Origin: Candidatus Neomarinimicrobiota bacterium
Lineage (GTDB): Bacteria; Fidelibacterota; JAANXI01
Reading direction: 5' to 3'
Length of the DNA: 64,000 nt
Assembly: GCA_021734025.1 (NCBI GenBank)
Contig: JAIPJS010000010.1
Location: 78,204-142,203, forward strand
Shown here: positions 1 to 9,482 of the stretch, one piece after another
Position numbering within the stretch: the stretch's first letter is position 1
Layout: the number at the start of each line of letters is the position of its first letter
Notes under the pieces: generated by a model
Told to the model about the DNA's origin: nothing
Databases searched by the model: none
Seen by the model: the letters and a program-made list of their open reading frames with translations, nothing else
Position numbers and translations under genes: made by a program

Positions 1-1362
1 TTGGTAAAACTCAGGGACAGGCAGTCAATCAACGATGTATTGCAGGGCGGACGGGAAGTCATTGAGCACCGTGCGGATCTCCGGGAGGAACAACTCCTGT
101 TATACCTTGCGCTCACCAGGGCAACGGAGTCGGTACAGGTCTCAACTGTGGTCGGTTCCGAGGAGATGCTGCCATCGCCATTCTATGAAGAATTGCACCG
201 GATTTACGGAACTGTAGATTCTGAAAACGCTGTACCCGTGCGAAGAAGTACCGCAATTGGTCTGGAATCACCCCAGCCGGAAAATTCCTGGCTCAATGTG
301 GATCTTCTGCAGCATCTGAAGTACTTCGACGATTTCCCGGGCGACCAGATATTGGACTTCGGTCAATTTCGTCACTGTCTGGATGTCACCAGGCTCCGCG
401 ATGGCAATCGCTTTACCGAATACGATGGGCAGGTTTCTGATACAACCCTGCAGGAGGAAATCAACAGTACTTTATTTGGTGGCAATGTAAGCGCCAGCAG
501 ATTTGAGACTTTTTATGAGAGCCCTTTTCAATATTTTGCCCGGTATCAACTGGGACTGAAGGAGCCGGAGGAGGTCGTCGAAGAGTTGCCGCCGGATGTC
601 CGGGGATTGGTTCTGCATAGAATTATGGAGCAGTTTTACCGGACGTTGCCCTCGGCGTTCAACGGGAAGGTCACCGCCGGAAGCCTGGAAGCCGGTCTAG
701 ATCATCTCGAAGCGGTGATGGCCCGGGTATTTGAGGAAACGGAATCTAAAGGATTGCCGTTGCCGGAGATGCTCTGGAAACGTGAAAAATCGCTCATAGC
801 TCAGTACAGTCGCAATGCGGTGGAATACTTTGCGACAAATTATCCCTGGGGAACCGGCGGACTCCGCCCGGATCAGTTTGAGTTTGGATTTGGCTCTGAT
901 AAGCCGGAAAGCCATCCCCCTTTTCATCTGAAATTGAATGACAGGGAACTCCGGTTTAGCGGACGGGCGGATCGACTCGATTTGGAGCCGGAATCCGGTG
1001 TGTTTACGGTTGTGGATTACAAGACATCCCGGGGAAAACGGGTAAAGGACTTCTGGAATGGCAGGGCTCTCCAGTTACAGCTCTATGCCATGGCAGCTCA
1101 GGACCTGTTGGAGAATTACACTGAACCGCAGCGGCTCTCCTATTATTCGTTTCGGTCAGGTGAGGAAGATAGTAAAATCGATCTTACGCGAACTGAGCCT
1201 GAACAGCTCTTCCGGGTGACGAAGGAGCGGATTGGGGAAGCCGTCGAGCGGATGGAAGCCGGTGATTTCCATCCCGTGGCAGGAGAATGTTCCCGGTATT
1301 GTCCTGTGAAACAAATCTGCCGGTGTGAGGAAAATAGAATCCGACGCAAAATGGCACATTAA
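1..1362 (+). CDS. AddB-like helicase-nuclease, C-terminal part (5' end outside window)
   Basis: This is the tail of a RecBCD/AddAB-type DNA end-processing enzyme; the gene begins upstream of the window. The first ~60 residues hold a superfamily 1 helicase motif VI (YLALTRA, about residue 35). A PD-(D/E)XK nuclease domain of the PDDEXK_1/RecB type follows: GLVLHRIMEQFY with its His near residue 208, then GRADRLD, VVDYKTS and the trailing QLQLYAM segment. The C-terminus has the Cys cluster CSRYCPVKQIC used by AddB to hold an iron-sulfur staple. The upstream partner Cys, normally in a CPFxYF motif, is Ser here (SPFQYF, about residue 174). The TTG at position 1 is only the first codon seen, not a believable start. 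An AddA-like gene lies on the same strand at 11084, so the two probable partners are separated by about 9.7 kb. Family is confident; AddB as the exact orthologue is inferred. Confidence 0.8.
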   Translation: MVKLRDRQSINDVLQGGREVIEHRADLREEQLLLYLALTRATESVQVSTVVGSEEMLPSPFYEELHRIYGTVDSENAVPVRRSTAIGLESPQPENSWLNVDLLQHLKYFDDFPGDQILDFGQFRHCLDVTRLRDGNRFTEYDGQVSDTTLQEEINSTLFGGNVSASRFETFYESPFQYFARYQLGLKEPEEVVEELPPDVRGLVLHRIMEQFYRTLPSAFNGKVTAGSLEAGLDHLEAVMARVFEETESKGLPLPEMLWKREKSLIAQYSRNAVEYFATNYPWGTGGLRPDQFEFGFGSDKPESHPPFHLKLNDRELRFSGRADRLDLEPESGVFTVVDYKTSRGKRVKDFWNGRALQLQLYAMAAQDLLENYTEPQRLSYYSFRSGEEDSKIDLTRTEPEQLFRVTKERIGEAVERMEAGDFHPVAGECSRYCPVKQICRCEENRIRRKMAH

Positions 1363-1424
1363 AGCCTCCCCGAGTGATCTTTACAATTTGGATTGTCCTG
1401 CCCAGCGTTTATATTTACAGTATC

Positions 1425-2882
1425 ATGGATCTTTTGCTTCGCGTTTTGGAAAAACTATTTATTATCTATTTCGTCCTCTATCTATTAATAGATGTGGGAC
1501 TTTTCCTGTATTCTTTTGTTGTGTTTCGGCTCTTACAGCGCAGGAAACACGAAAAAATTGATGACTGGACCAGTCACCCCGTTTCCATAGTTGTCCCGGC
1601 GTACAATGAGGAGGTTTCCATTGCTCAATGCGCCGAGATGCTGCTGCAACTGAATTATCCGGCTTACGAACTACTTATTGTCAATGACGGTTCTTCGGAC
1701 CAGACTTTAGCGTCACTGCAAGAGAAGTTTGAACTGAAAGTGACGGAAGTATCAAGCTCGCTCCCGTTGGTAACAGAAGAGATCAAGCAAGTTTATCGGT
1801 CCGAGGACGGATCTCTGATAGTGGTAGATAAAGAAAACGGCGGGAAAGCCGATTCCCTTAATGCCGGGATAAACCTGGCATCAGGGAAATACATCTGTAC
1901 AATAGACGCGGATTCCATCCTGGATAAGGAGGCGCTGAGGTCCGTAGTAAGACCGTTTGTTACGGATGACAGAACTATGGTCTCCGGGGGGCAACTGGCA
2001 GCCTCTAACGATGTTGTATTGAGCGACAACCGCGTCGTCAGCTCCGAAATTCCCCGCAATATCTGGGTACTCTGGCAAATTCTTGAGTATATCAAATCAT
2101 TTTTGGTCGCACGGATCGGGTTGAGTAAGGTGAATGCCCTGCTGCTGATGTCTGGCGCGTTTTCCATGTTTCGCCGGGATGAATTGTTGGAAATAGGTGG
2201 ATTTTTAAGTCCCCGGAATGAACATCCGTATATCGCAGAGCATGTTGGGTTGGGTCGGCAAACCGTGTGTGAAGATATGGAGATTGTGGTTCGGTTGTTT
2301 AAATACCGCCAGGACAAAGAGAAAAAAGCAAAAGCAGTATTTTTGCCTGGACCAGTATGCTGGACAGAGGTTCCGGAAGATGCTTTGAGCCTTTTTAGGC
2401 AGCGTGCCCGGTGGCATCAGGGGTTAATAGAATCCCTGAATATTCACCGCTATATGATCTTTGAACCGCACTATGGTGCAACCGGCCTGGTAGGGATGCC
2501 GTACTACTTCTTTTTTCAGATGCTTTCTCCGGTGATTAAGGTGCTTGCTATCGTCTTTATCATCGTTGCTATCTCTGTGGGAATGATACACCCCGAGTGG
2601 ATCGCCCTGATGCTTGCGGTTATTATTCTCTTAACGGCAATTATCACGACGACGATTACGGCTATTGTTGAGTTCTGGAGTATGGGCGAGTCGAAAACGA
2701 ACAGGGATGCTCTTCGATACAAGACTTTCTGGGATTGGACTCAACTAATTGCCGCTGGTATCCTTGGAGAATTCTCCTATTCCTTTTTTAAAATGATTGC
2801 CCAGCTCAAGGGATTCCTCAACTTCTTTGGGCGGAAGAGTGAATGGACGAAGATTCACCGGAAGGGGATCACGAAAGAGTGA
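1425..2882 (+). CDS. Processive family 2 glycosyltransferase (exopolysaccharide synthase)
   Basis: Inner-membrane polysaccharide synthase of the BcsA/PgaC/hyaluronan-synthase type, 485 aa from the ATG at 1425. An in-frame ATG at 1374 would add 17 residues; the 1425 start puts a membrane helix directly at the N-terminus. The GT-A core shows VPAYNEE, VNDGSSD, a DxD-type D161-A-D163, a later ED pair in VCEDMEI, and the processivity motif QRARW at 326-330. Membrane segments lie at about 10-30 and in the C-terminal third (360-440). It is the first gene of a four-gene operon: the next gene starts inside its stop codon. The product is predicted to be a beta-linked homopolymer or simple repeat exported through the next gene's barrel. 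The sugar cannot be told from sequence. Confidence 0.85.
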   Translation: MDLLLRVLEKLFIIYFVLYLLIDVGLFLYSFVVFRLLQRRKHEKIDDWTSHPVSIVVPAYNEEVSIAQCAEMLLQLNYPAYELLIVNDGSSDQTLASLQEKFELKVTEVSSSLPLVTEEIKQVYRSEDGSLIVVDKENGGKADSLNAGINLASGKYICTIDADSILDKEALRSVVRPFVTDDRTMVSGGQLAASNDVVLSDNRVVSSEIPRNIWVLWQILEYIKSFLVARIGLSKVNALLLMSGAFSMFRRDELLEIGGFLSPRNEHPYIAEHVGLGRQTVCEDMEIVVRLFKYRQDKEKKAKAVFLPGPVCWTEVPEDALSLFRQRARWHQGLIESLNIHRYMIFEPHYGATGLVGMPYYFFFQMLSPVIKVLAIVFIIVAISVGMIHPEWIALMLAVIILLTAIITTTITAIVEFWSMGESKTNRDALRYKTFWDWTQLIAAGILGEFSYSFFKMIAQLKGFLNFFGRKSEWTKIHRKGITKE

Positions 2883-4429
2883 GATTCATTTTATCGGCAC
2901 TAGTTGTATTGGTTGGAATACAGGTATCCGCTCAGGTTTTGGATAAGGAGGCATACCGGAGCCGGGGATATGAGGCCATGGTGAATGGCGAACTGCAAGA
3001 AGCCATCGACAATTATTCGGCTATATTGGCTATAGACAGCAGCGACTATGACGCCCGGCTGGCATTGGGACGTCTACACTTCAGGAACGGCAATTGCGAC
3101 TCATCCATGTATTACTACAGGATGATCTATCGGAATGACCGTACAGACGTCGAAGCCCTAAATGGATTTGTCCGCTGTTTTATTAGGCATGGAAAGATGG
3201 ACTCGGCTATTCATTATGCTGAGAGAGCGGTGAACTTAATGCCAAACCACGTTCCGGAATATCTGCAGTTGGCAAAAGCCTTGAGCTATGACGGCCAGTT
3301 GGATAGGGCGATCGAGGTGTATCGGCGGGCTAACAAAGTAGATAATACCTGGTCACAGGTCTGGGCGGGTTTAGGACGGATGCACTACTGGAAGGCACAG
3401 CCCGCCACGGCGATACAATTTTATGAAAAGGCCCTTGATCTGGATCCGAAAAACACCAGCATACGTGAAGAGTACGAAAATATCAAAAACGCATTGGCGT
3501 ACAATACTGATGCAACATTCCAGTATATTCAGGAAACGGAACCAAGCTACCAAATCGATGCGATAGTGCAGCAGTATAGCGCGCAGAAGCGCGTGACTGA
3601 TCATATCCACATATCTGCGAATATCCTGTTCGATTATTCTTCACGGGATTATACAATAGGCTCGGACACGACCAGATGGTACGACAATTCCTGGATTAAA
3701 ACGAGCTGGATAACAGACAATAACCGAGTCATCCTTAATGCGGGGGCCAGCAGAAGTGACAGCCGAATCACCTCCTATGGCCTGAGCTGGCAGTATCATA
3801 CCAATATCAAAAGTGTGAAGGTGAGAAACATCCTAAGCGGCGGCTATAGTTATTTTTACTATTGGAACGAGGTCGGCCGGAATAACTTTTCCGACAACCT
3901 GAGTCTGGAATATTCGGATCTTTCCCTCTCTGTCGGCGTAAATACGGGGACGGTGGACGAGAAACAGGTTCGGGTGTATTCTTCTGATCCTTTTCAAACA
4001 GCCACCAATCCGTATTTTAATTACAGCGTATCATTGACCTGGCAAATGATTGATAATCCCCAAATTAAACTGGGAGCCAATCACTCCTATTACGATTATA
4101 AATACAATTCCCCGGCATACTATACCCCCACTGAGCGGTTACTGACCGGTCCGTCGGTAACGATGTATTACGATTATAAAAAATTGTATACCTATGGACG
4201 GTATGCAATCAACTTCGGGAGCGAGAAGTATTACTATGTATCAAGTGCGACTCCCGGACAGGGAGGGCAAGTGATAAACAGCGGCAATATCGATACCGAT
4301 AACTGGTCTGCGTCGCTCGAAATCGGATACAGCGGAGAAGCCTTCTCGCTTGCCGCTGGCGCGAGTCGGTTTTACAATCCCTATTATGAAAACCTGTCAG
4401 CATTTATCACCTTGTCAGCAAAGTTCTAA
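2879..4429 (+). CDS. TPR protein with outer-membrane beta-barrel (YaiO/PgaA-like exporter)
   Basis: 516 aa from a GTG at 2879 that overlaps the synthase stop (GTGA), with a purine-rich GGAAGGGG about 12 nt upstream. An in-frame ATG at 2843 would place charged residues before the signal peptide. Signal peptide of about 19 residues ending SAQ. Residues ~25-220 are tetratricopeptide repeats (for example the segment beginning ARLALGRLHF). The remaining ~290 residues are alternating aromatic/polar strands ending in LSAKF, a barrel ending with a C-terminal Phe, as in YaiO-family outer-membrane proteins. This is the same architecture as PgaA and AlgK/AlgE pairs (periplasmic TPR plus secretin barrel), and its position right after a processive synthase supports a role as the polymer exit pore. 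Function is inferred from architecture and context. Confidence 0.75.
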   Translation: MRFILSALVVLVGIQVSAQVLDKEAYRSRGYEAMVNGELQEAIDNYSAILAIDSSDYDARLALGRLHFRNGNCDSSMYYYRMIYRNDRTDVEALNGFVRCFIRHGKMDSAIHYAERAVNLMPNHVPEYLQLAKALSYDGQLDRAIEVYRRANKVDNTWSQVWAGLGRMHYWKAQPATAIQFYEKALDLDPKNTSIREEYENIKNALAYNTDATFQYIQETEPSYQIDAIVQQYSAQKRVTDHIHISANILFDYSSRDYTIGSDTTRWYDNSWIKTSWITDNNRVILNAGASRSDSRITSYGLSWQYHTNIKSVKVRNILSGGYSYFYYWNEVGRNNFSDNLSLEYSDLSLSVGVNTGTVDEKQVRVYSSDPFQTATNPYFNYSVSLTWQMIDNPQIKLGANHSYYDYKYNSPAYYTPTERLLTGPSVTMYYDYKKLYTYGRYAINFGSEKYYYVSSATPGQGGQVINSGNIDTDNWSASLEIGYSGEAFSLAAGASRFYNPYYENLSAFITLSAKF

Positions 4430-4432
4430 ATT

Positions 4433-7400
4433 ATGAAGGGTAAAGTTCTAGTCATTTTGGGTCTGTTGGCGTTGCTGGCGTTTACCGTCTATAAGATGAT
4501 ACAGCACGAGACAGAAATACGGGAAGAACGCGTTGTCAGAGAATATATCTCCGATGATTCAGGCCCGCTGATTGAGCGAAAATCGTCGGAAACATTGCGC
4601 CGCATTGCGAACAGAGCGGACTATCGGTTTCGGACCTCGGGGGATTATTTCAGTAAATTGGAGGAAAATTACCCGCAAAGTGAACCGCAGTGGAATACCT
4701 TCCTGGTGAAAGGAGTGAACCTCGGATTCGCACTGCCCGGGCAGTTTCCCGCGGAGTTTGCCATGACTTACGATCACTATATGGACTGGCTGAAGCAGAT
4801 CGGCCAGATGAATGCCAACGTGATCCGGGTATACACCATCCTTCCGCCGGTTTTCTACGAAGCATTCGCTAATTACAACTTACACCATCAGGACAAACCG
4901 CTGTACCTGTTTCAGGGCGTTTGGGCTACCGAACCAACTGCGCACAATTATACCAGAGAGAGTTATACGCGAAATTTTAAGCGCGAAATTATGGACGCCA
5001 TAGATGTCTTGCACGGAAACGCGGTATTGGAAGAGGAGGTGGGAAAAGCATCAGGAGCCTATGCCATAGATGTCTCTGACTATGTCGCGGGAATAATGCT
5101 CGGCAGGGAATGGGAGCCGAACGGAGTACATACGACCATTCAGGAAGATTCGATTAATTATTATTTTGGCGATTTTATTTCTATGCCCGATGGAAATGCC
5201 ATGGAAGCATGGTTGGCAGAGGTCATGGATTTTACCGTGTTGTATGAAACGCAAACATACCAATCCCAGCATCCAGTCTCCTTCGTCAACTGGTTGCCGC
5301 TGGATCCGATGTACCATGATACGGAAATTATTGAGAGTGAGGAAGTCAGGGAATATGACAACGATCTGGAATCCGTCGATTTTACCCGGTTTCACAGCAG
5401 CGAGTTGTTTAGACCCGGGGTTTATGCCACCTATCACGTTTACCCGTATTATCCCGATTTTATCTATCTGGAAGACCAATATGCCGGGGCAGAAATCCGG
5501 GCCGCGGAGCCGGATAATTTTATCGGATATCTGAACGATCTAAAATCTGAACACGAGGGAATGCCGCTTGTTATTGCGGAATATGGCGTTCCCAGTAGCC
5601 GGGGCGTCAGTCATATCAATCCCTATGGGCTTGATCAGGGAGGGCATTCGGAGTCCGAACAAGCGGAGATTTCGATGATGTTAACCAGGGATATCTATCA
5701 CGCAGGCTGTGCCGGGGCCATATTTTTCGAATGGGCCGATGAATGGTTTAAGCACAACTGGCTTGTGATGGGGTTTGAAACCCCCTTCCATGATCGCAAA
5801 CTCTGGCATAATATGGAAAATCCGGAGCAAAATTTTGGGATTCTCGCCATGGAATCCCGCCAGCGGACCATTGACGGGAATTTCACTGATTGGGGTGACG
5901 CCTGGAAGTCTGCCGGAACGATGAGATATCAGTTTCATGCAGATCCCTCATACTTCTATATGGCTATGGAATTTGACAGTCTGGACTTTACCAGGCATAA
6001 TCTGCGCATCCCCGTTGATACCTATGACAGGCAAAGAGGAGATCACCGACTCCCGTTCACGGATCAGCGATTTGCGCGTGGATTTGAATTTTTGACAGAA
6101 TTCTTCAGTCCCGACAGTGCCCATATACTTGTGGACGAACCCTACAGTGTGTATTCGGGGATGGAGGACGACTCGGGATTAGTCTTTACATCTGAGCCAA
6201 ATGAAAACGGGTTGTTTATACCGCAAAAGCTCCTGACCAACCGTGGACGAATCTCACTGACGGGGGAGAAATTCGACTCAGTGATTGTGAACAGGAGTCC
6301 GCTACAGTTTGGAAAAAGTAACGAGCCTGAAACCTCCAATGCGAGCTGGTACTGGAATGCGGAAACCAGGCAACTGGAACTACGGCTCACCTGGCATCTG
6401 CTGAACGTGAGTGACCCCGCAAAAAACTATGTCCTGGATGATACCCCGGGAACACCGGCAATAGAATACACCGAAACCGACGGGTTCAAATTTAAGGTAT
6501 TTGTTACAGACAAGAAGGAAAGTGTGCTCAAACATATCCCGGAAGATGGCTATCTGTTCTATCTCTGGGAAAAGTGGGAATCCCCATCCTGGACCTCCCG
6601 GCTGAAGCCATTGTATGACAGCCTGAAAACATACTTCGGAGAAGTTACTTCAGAAGATATCGCGAGTACTGGTTCTCAATTAACCTCCGGAGAAGAGGAA
6701 TTTACGATTTGTGAATTTTACGGAAATCATTCGGGTGCTGTCTCGTTCAGTTTTCAGGGTGCGGATTATTCTCAGGTGAAAATTGGGAAGCCGGTCCTCG
6801 AGAAATACGGTACAACGGCCTCATTTGGCGTCATTCCTGGCTTTGTAAATTCGACGCCGGCACGATATCAGCTGGACAATGCCGGACAGCGAAGACGACT
6901 CACGACTCAAAATATTCAGATGCTCAGAAATAATGGCCATGTGCTTGCCCTTCAACTGAGAGAGCAGGAAGAAAGCGCCGTCTCTCAGCTCCGTACCGAA
7001 CTCCGGCAAAATACGGGGATGGGGTTTAACCTGCTGTTCACCCATGATTCGGAAGTAGAAATACCGGATGGGATAGAATTCGTCCGAAACGTATCGCCCG
7101 GAATGAAGAAGTATTCAGGAACAGAATTTTATAACATAGATGGGAACTCATACTCAACAAATGCACTCGATTCTGTTCTCAGAAATAGACCTGATGAATG
7201 GATTATATTAAATTACAGGTATTTAACGGAGGATATTGAATCTACCCGTGCGCAATCCTTGTTTATGACCGGGAAACAGTTTGAATGGCATGTCAGGCTC
7301 GCGAGAAATAAACGTTTCTGGCTCGCAGACGAGTGGGATGTGTTTCGGTATCGGAAAGAACGCCAGGCATCGGATATTCGGACGTTTCGTCACAACGATA

Positions 7401-7594
7401 ATGTATTCCTCAATATAGATACCCCCTTAAATACGACCATTTACGACCATCCACTGACAATACGATATACAACCGATGCGCCATATATACGTGTCAAAAA
7501 TGCAACTGAAGAATATACGCTGAGAAACAGGACGGGAGAGGTGTATTTCAACATCATCCCCGGTAACGAAATAACGCTCACGCAGGTGCGATGA
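4433..7594 (+). CDS. Membrane-anchored TIM-barrel glycoside hydrolase with decayed CE4 deacetylase domain
   Basis: 1053 aa with an N-terminal membrane anchor (residues ~4-22). Residues ~90-460 look like a clan-A TIM-barrel hydrolase: the start VKGVNLGF and NVIRVYTILPP, a probable acid/base in GREWEPNG (Glu226 or Glu228) and a probable nucleophile in IAEYG (Glu383). The middle holds beta-sandwich-like sequence. Residues ~765-960 resemble a polysaccharide deacetylase (NodB/CE4) fold: SFSFQGADY stands where TFDDG is expected (Gln775-Gly776 replace the Asp pair), and GHVLALQ stands where GHEIGSH is expected (His836 sits at the GHE position; the metal-binding His is Gln). So the hydrolase may be active while the deacetylase should be catalytically dead. 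It parallels PgaB (deacetylase plus hydrolase) with the domain order reversed. Spaced 3 nt after the barrel gene; its end overlaps the next gene. Confidence 0.65.
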   Translation: MKGKVLVILGLLALLAFTVYKMIQHETEIREERVVREYISDDSGPLIERKSSETLRRIANRADYRFRTSGDYFSKLEENYPQSEPQWNTFLVKGVNLGFALPGQFPAEFAMTYDHYMDWLKQIGQMNANVIRVYTILPPVFYEAFANYNLHHQDKPLYLFQGVWATEPTAHNYTRESYTRNFKREIMDAIDVLHGNAVLEEEVGKASGAYAIDVSDYVAGIMLGREWEPNGVHTTIQEDSINYYFGDFISMPDGNAMEAWLAEVMDFTVLYETQTYQSQHPVSFVNWLPLDPMYHDTEIIESEEVREYDNDLESVDFTRFHSSELFRPGVYATYHVYPYYPDFIYLEDQYAGAEIRAAEPDNFIGYLNDLKSEHEGMPLVIAEYGVPSSRGVSHINPYGLDQGGHSESEQAEISMMLTRDIYHAGCAGAIFFEWADEWFKHNWLVMGFETPFHDRKLWHNMENPEQNFGILAMESRQRTIDGNFTDWGDAWKSAGTMRYQFHADPSYFYMAMEFDSLDFTRHNLRIPVDTYDRQRGDHRLPFTDQRFARGFEFLTEFFSPDSAHILVDEPYSVYSGMEDDSGLVFTSEPNENGLFIPQKLLTNRGRISLTGEKFDSVIVNRSPLQFGKSNEPETSNASWYWNAETRQLELRLTWHLLNVSDPAKNYVLDDTPGTPAIEYTETDGFKFKVFVTDKKESVLKHIPEDGYLFYLWEKWESPSWTSRLKPLYDSLKTYFGEVTSEDIASTGSQLTSGEEEFTICEFYGNHSGAVSFSFQGADYSQVKIGKPVLEKYGTTASFGVIPGFVNSTPARYQLDNAGQRRRLTTQNIQMLRNNGHVLALQLREQEESAVSQLRTELRQNTGMGFNLLFTHDSEVEIPDGIEFVRNVSPGMKKYSGTEFYNIDGNSYSTNALDSVLRNRPDEWIILNYRYLTEDIESTRAQSLFMTGKQFEWHVRLARNKRFWLADEWDVFRYRKERQASDIRTFRHNDNVFLNIDTPLNTTIYDHPLTIRYTTDAPYIRVKNATEEYTLRNRTGEVYFNIIPGNEITLTQVR

Positions 7595-9420
7595 TGAAAA
7601 AATACTCGATTCTATTAGTAATTATTACTGTCCCTCTTTTCCTTGCATCATGTAATAGAGGAATTGAGGCCAACCGGACGGCCTCCACTCCTGATCACCA
7701 GTTTCCTAAGGTGGTAATCCTGACAACTGGTTTTGAGGGGGAAAACGCAACGTTACCCCAGGGAATTGTCATAGCACTACAGGCGTTTAATCGGAGTGGC
7801 ACTACAGTGCGGCTTGAGCCCCGGGATATATTATATAAGCCCGAACAATTGAACAATTACAATGTGATGATCCTTTCCACCGCGCCGGGATACCATGATG
7901 CCGATCAGGTATATTCGTTGTCGTACATGTCAGATTTTGAGCTTCAGAGGATTCGTGAATTTGTCGAAAAAGGCGGTGTAGTGATTGCGGGCGATAATGT
8001 CGGCCGGAACAGGCCAGACGGAACCGATAGAATTACGCTGTATAACCAGCTTGATGCAAACAATTACCCGCTCTCTGCCGCTTTTGGTGTCCAATTGGTC
8101 GAGCGGAATATGAGCGGATTTCGCATTTACGGGAATCTATCCGGTGGAAAGGAGATGAATTATATGCGTCCGGAGACCGGCGAAAATTTCTATGCGCTCA
8201 TCCCCGATACCATCACCGGGAACTCCAGCGAAATTCTTGCCCGGTGGGTGAGTGAGAAAGATACCGTCCCGGCAGTAGTGAAAAACCGTTACGGAAAAGG
8301 GACGGCCTATCTGCTTGCCTCATCAGGACTGTTGCATCCTGCCAGCGAGGGCGGGTTTTTGAGCACAGCGCGGATATCGGAGTTTTATGTGTCGATTATA
8401 GAGGATTTTACCCGGCGGAACGATATTCCATTTCGATTAAACCCATGGCCTCACGGATACGATTATGCGTTTTGCGTCACCCTGAACGCAAATGGAGAAC
8501 TGGAGCAGTATCAACGGGTGCTGAGGATGCTAAAAAAGTACAAAATTAATCCGGATATATTTGTCAATGGCCAGGTGGGGGAAGATGTAAGAGAATATTT
8601 AATGGAATCTGATCTGCAACTGCAGAGCAGGGGATATTCTTTCAGCAACTACCGGCAATTTAATTATTCGCAAGCCATTCGGGATATTATGCGAAATGAG
8701 CAAATGTGGGACACTGACTTTTCCGGATTCCGGTTCCCCTTTACAATGACTGGATTTTGGGGGTTTGTGGCACTCTTTGAGATGGACTATATCTTTGAAA
8801 GTGGAATTGGCGCCAATAATCTGGAGTTTATCCATGGGAGTGTTGTCCCGCACAATATTGTCGCTTCTGACCGGGGATATTATCAATCTACCGACATGAT
8901 GGAAATTGCTCCGACCTATCATGACGATTATTTCTTTTTCAAAGATTTGGATGAAGAGACCGGAAACAGAGATCCGCGAGCCGTCGAAAAACAGGCCAGG
9001 CTCTATCAGAAATATCTGGAGAACTTCCTGGAATACGCGATAAAACCGTATCACGGTGCTTTGGTATATCAGGGACACCCAGCGTACGTTGCCAGGAATG
9101 ACACAACGCTCGAAGCTTTGGAGAACCTGATTTCCATGGTGAAGAGTGAAAATAGCTGGATAACGACCATCGGAGAGATCGCCGACTTTCGCAGAAGCCT
9201 GCTTCGGTTACGGTTTTATGCTGAACAGAAGAATGATGCATCGATAATTACTGTATATGGTCCGGATAATACAAAAGTGGATGGGATTACCGTTGCCATC
9301 GATTTTCAGCCGGAATCCGTGCAGGCGGCACGGGGTGGTGCGGAGATGCAATCGGATTCCACCGGATACTACATCACCTTTGATGCTGAACCGGGACAAA
9401 AAGTAACCGTTTATCGGTAA
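7591..9420 (+). CDS. Lipoprotein with decayed polysaccharide-deacetylase domain (DUF2194-like)
   Basis: 609 aa, starting at an ATG that overlaps the preceding stop (ATGA); a second in-frame ATG follows at once. A lipoprotein signal ends in FLASC (Cys ~20). Residues ~35-260 resemble a glutamine-amidotransferase/flavodoxin-like alpha/beta domain (for example IREFVEKGGVVIAGDN). Residues ~288-520 have a deacetylase-like layout: VTLNANG stands where TFDDG is expected (Asn299-Ala300-Asn301), no HxxxH is seen near RGYSFSNYR, but motif 3 is recognisable as FRFPF. Catalytic Asp and metal His residues are therefore missing. It is the last gene of the exopolysaccharide operon and probably acts in the periplasm on or around the polymer as a binding rather than deacetylating protein. 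DUF2194 membership is a recollection to be tested. Confidence 0.6.
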   Translation: MMKKYSILLVIITVPLFLASCNRGIEANRTASTPDHQFPKVVILTTGFEGENATLPQGIVIALQAFNRSGTTVRLEPRDILYKPEQLNNYNVMILSTAPGYHDADQVYSLSYMSDFELQRIREFVEKGGVVIAGDNVGRNRPDGTDRITLYNQLDANNYPLSAAFGVQLVERNMSGFRIYGNLSGGKEMNYMRPETGENFYALIPDTITGNSSEILARWVSEKDTVPAVVKNRYGKGTAYLLASSGLLHPASEGGFLSTARISEFYVSIIEDFTRRNDIPFRLNPWPHGYDYAFCVTLNANGELEQYQRVLRMLKKYKINPDIFVNGQVGEDVREYLMESDLQLQSRGYSFSNYRQFNYSQAIRDIMRNEQMWDTDFSGFRFPFTMTGFWGFVALFEMDYIFESGIGANNLEFIHGSVVPHNIVASDRGYYQSTDMMEIAPTYHDDYFFFKDLDEETGNRDPRAVEKQARLYQKYLENFLEYAIKPYHGALVYQGHPAYVARNDTTLEALENLISMVKSENSWITTIGEIADFRRSLLRLRFYAEQKNDASIITVYGPDNTKVDGITVAIDFQPESVQAARGGAEMQSDSTGYYITFDAEPGQKVTVYR

Positions 9421-9482
9421 GCCGGACAAAAGTCACTTTATTCCGGGTTTATGCCAGCGCCGATCAGTAGCGCGTTTTTGTC

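Noticed and set aside
9421..9482. Terminator between the exopolysaccharide operon and the convergent isoprenoid kinase gene
   Set aside because: Only a 4-bp GCGC stem before a T-run is present, too weak to call.
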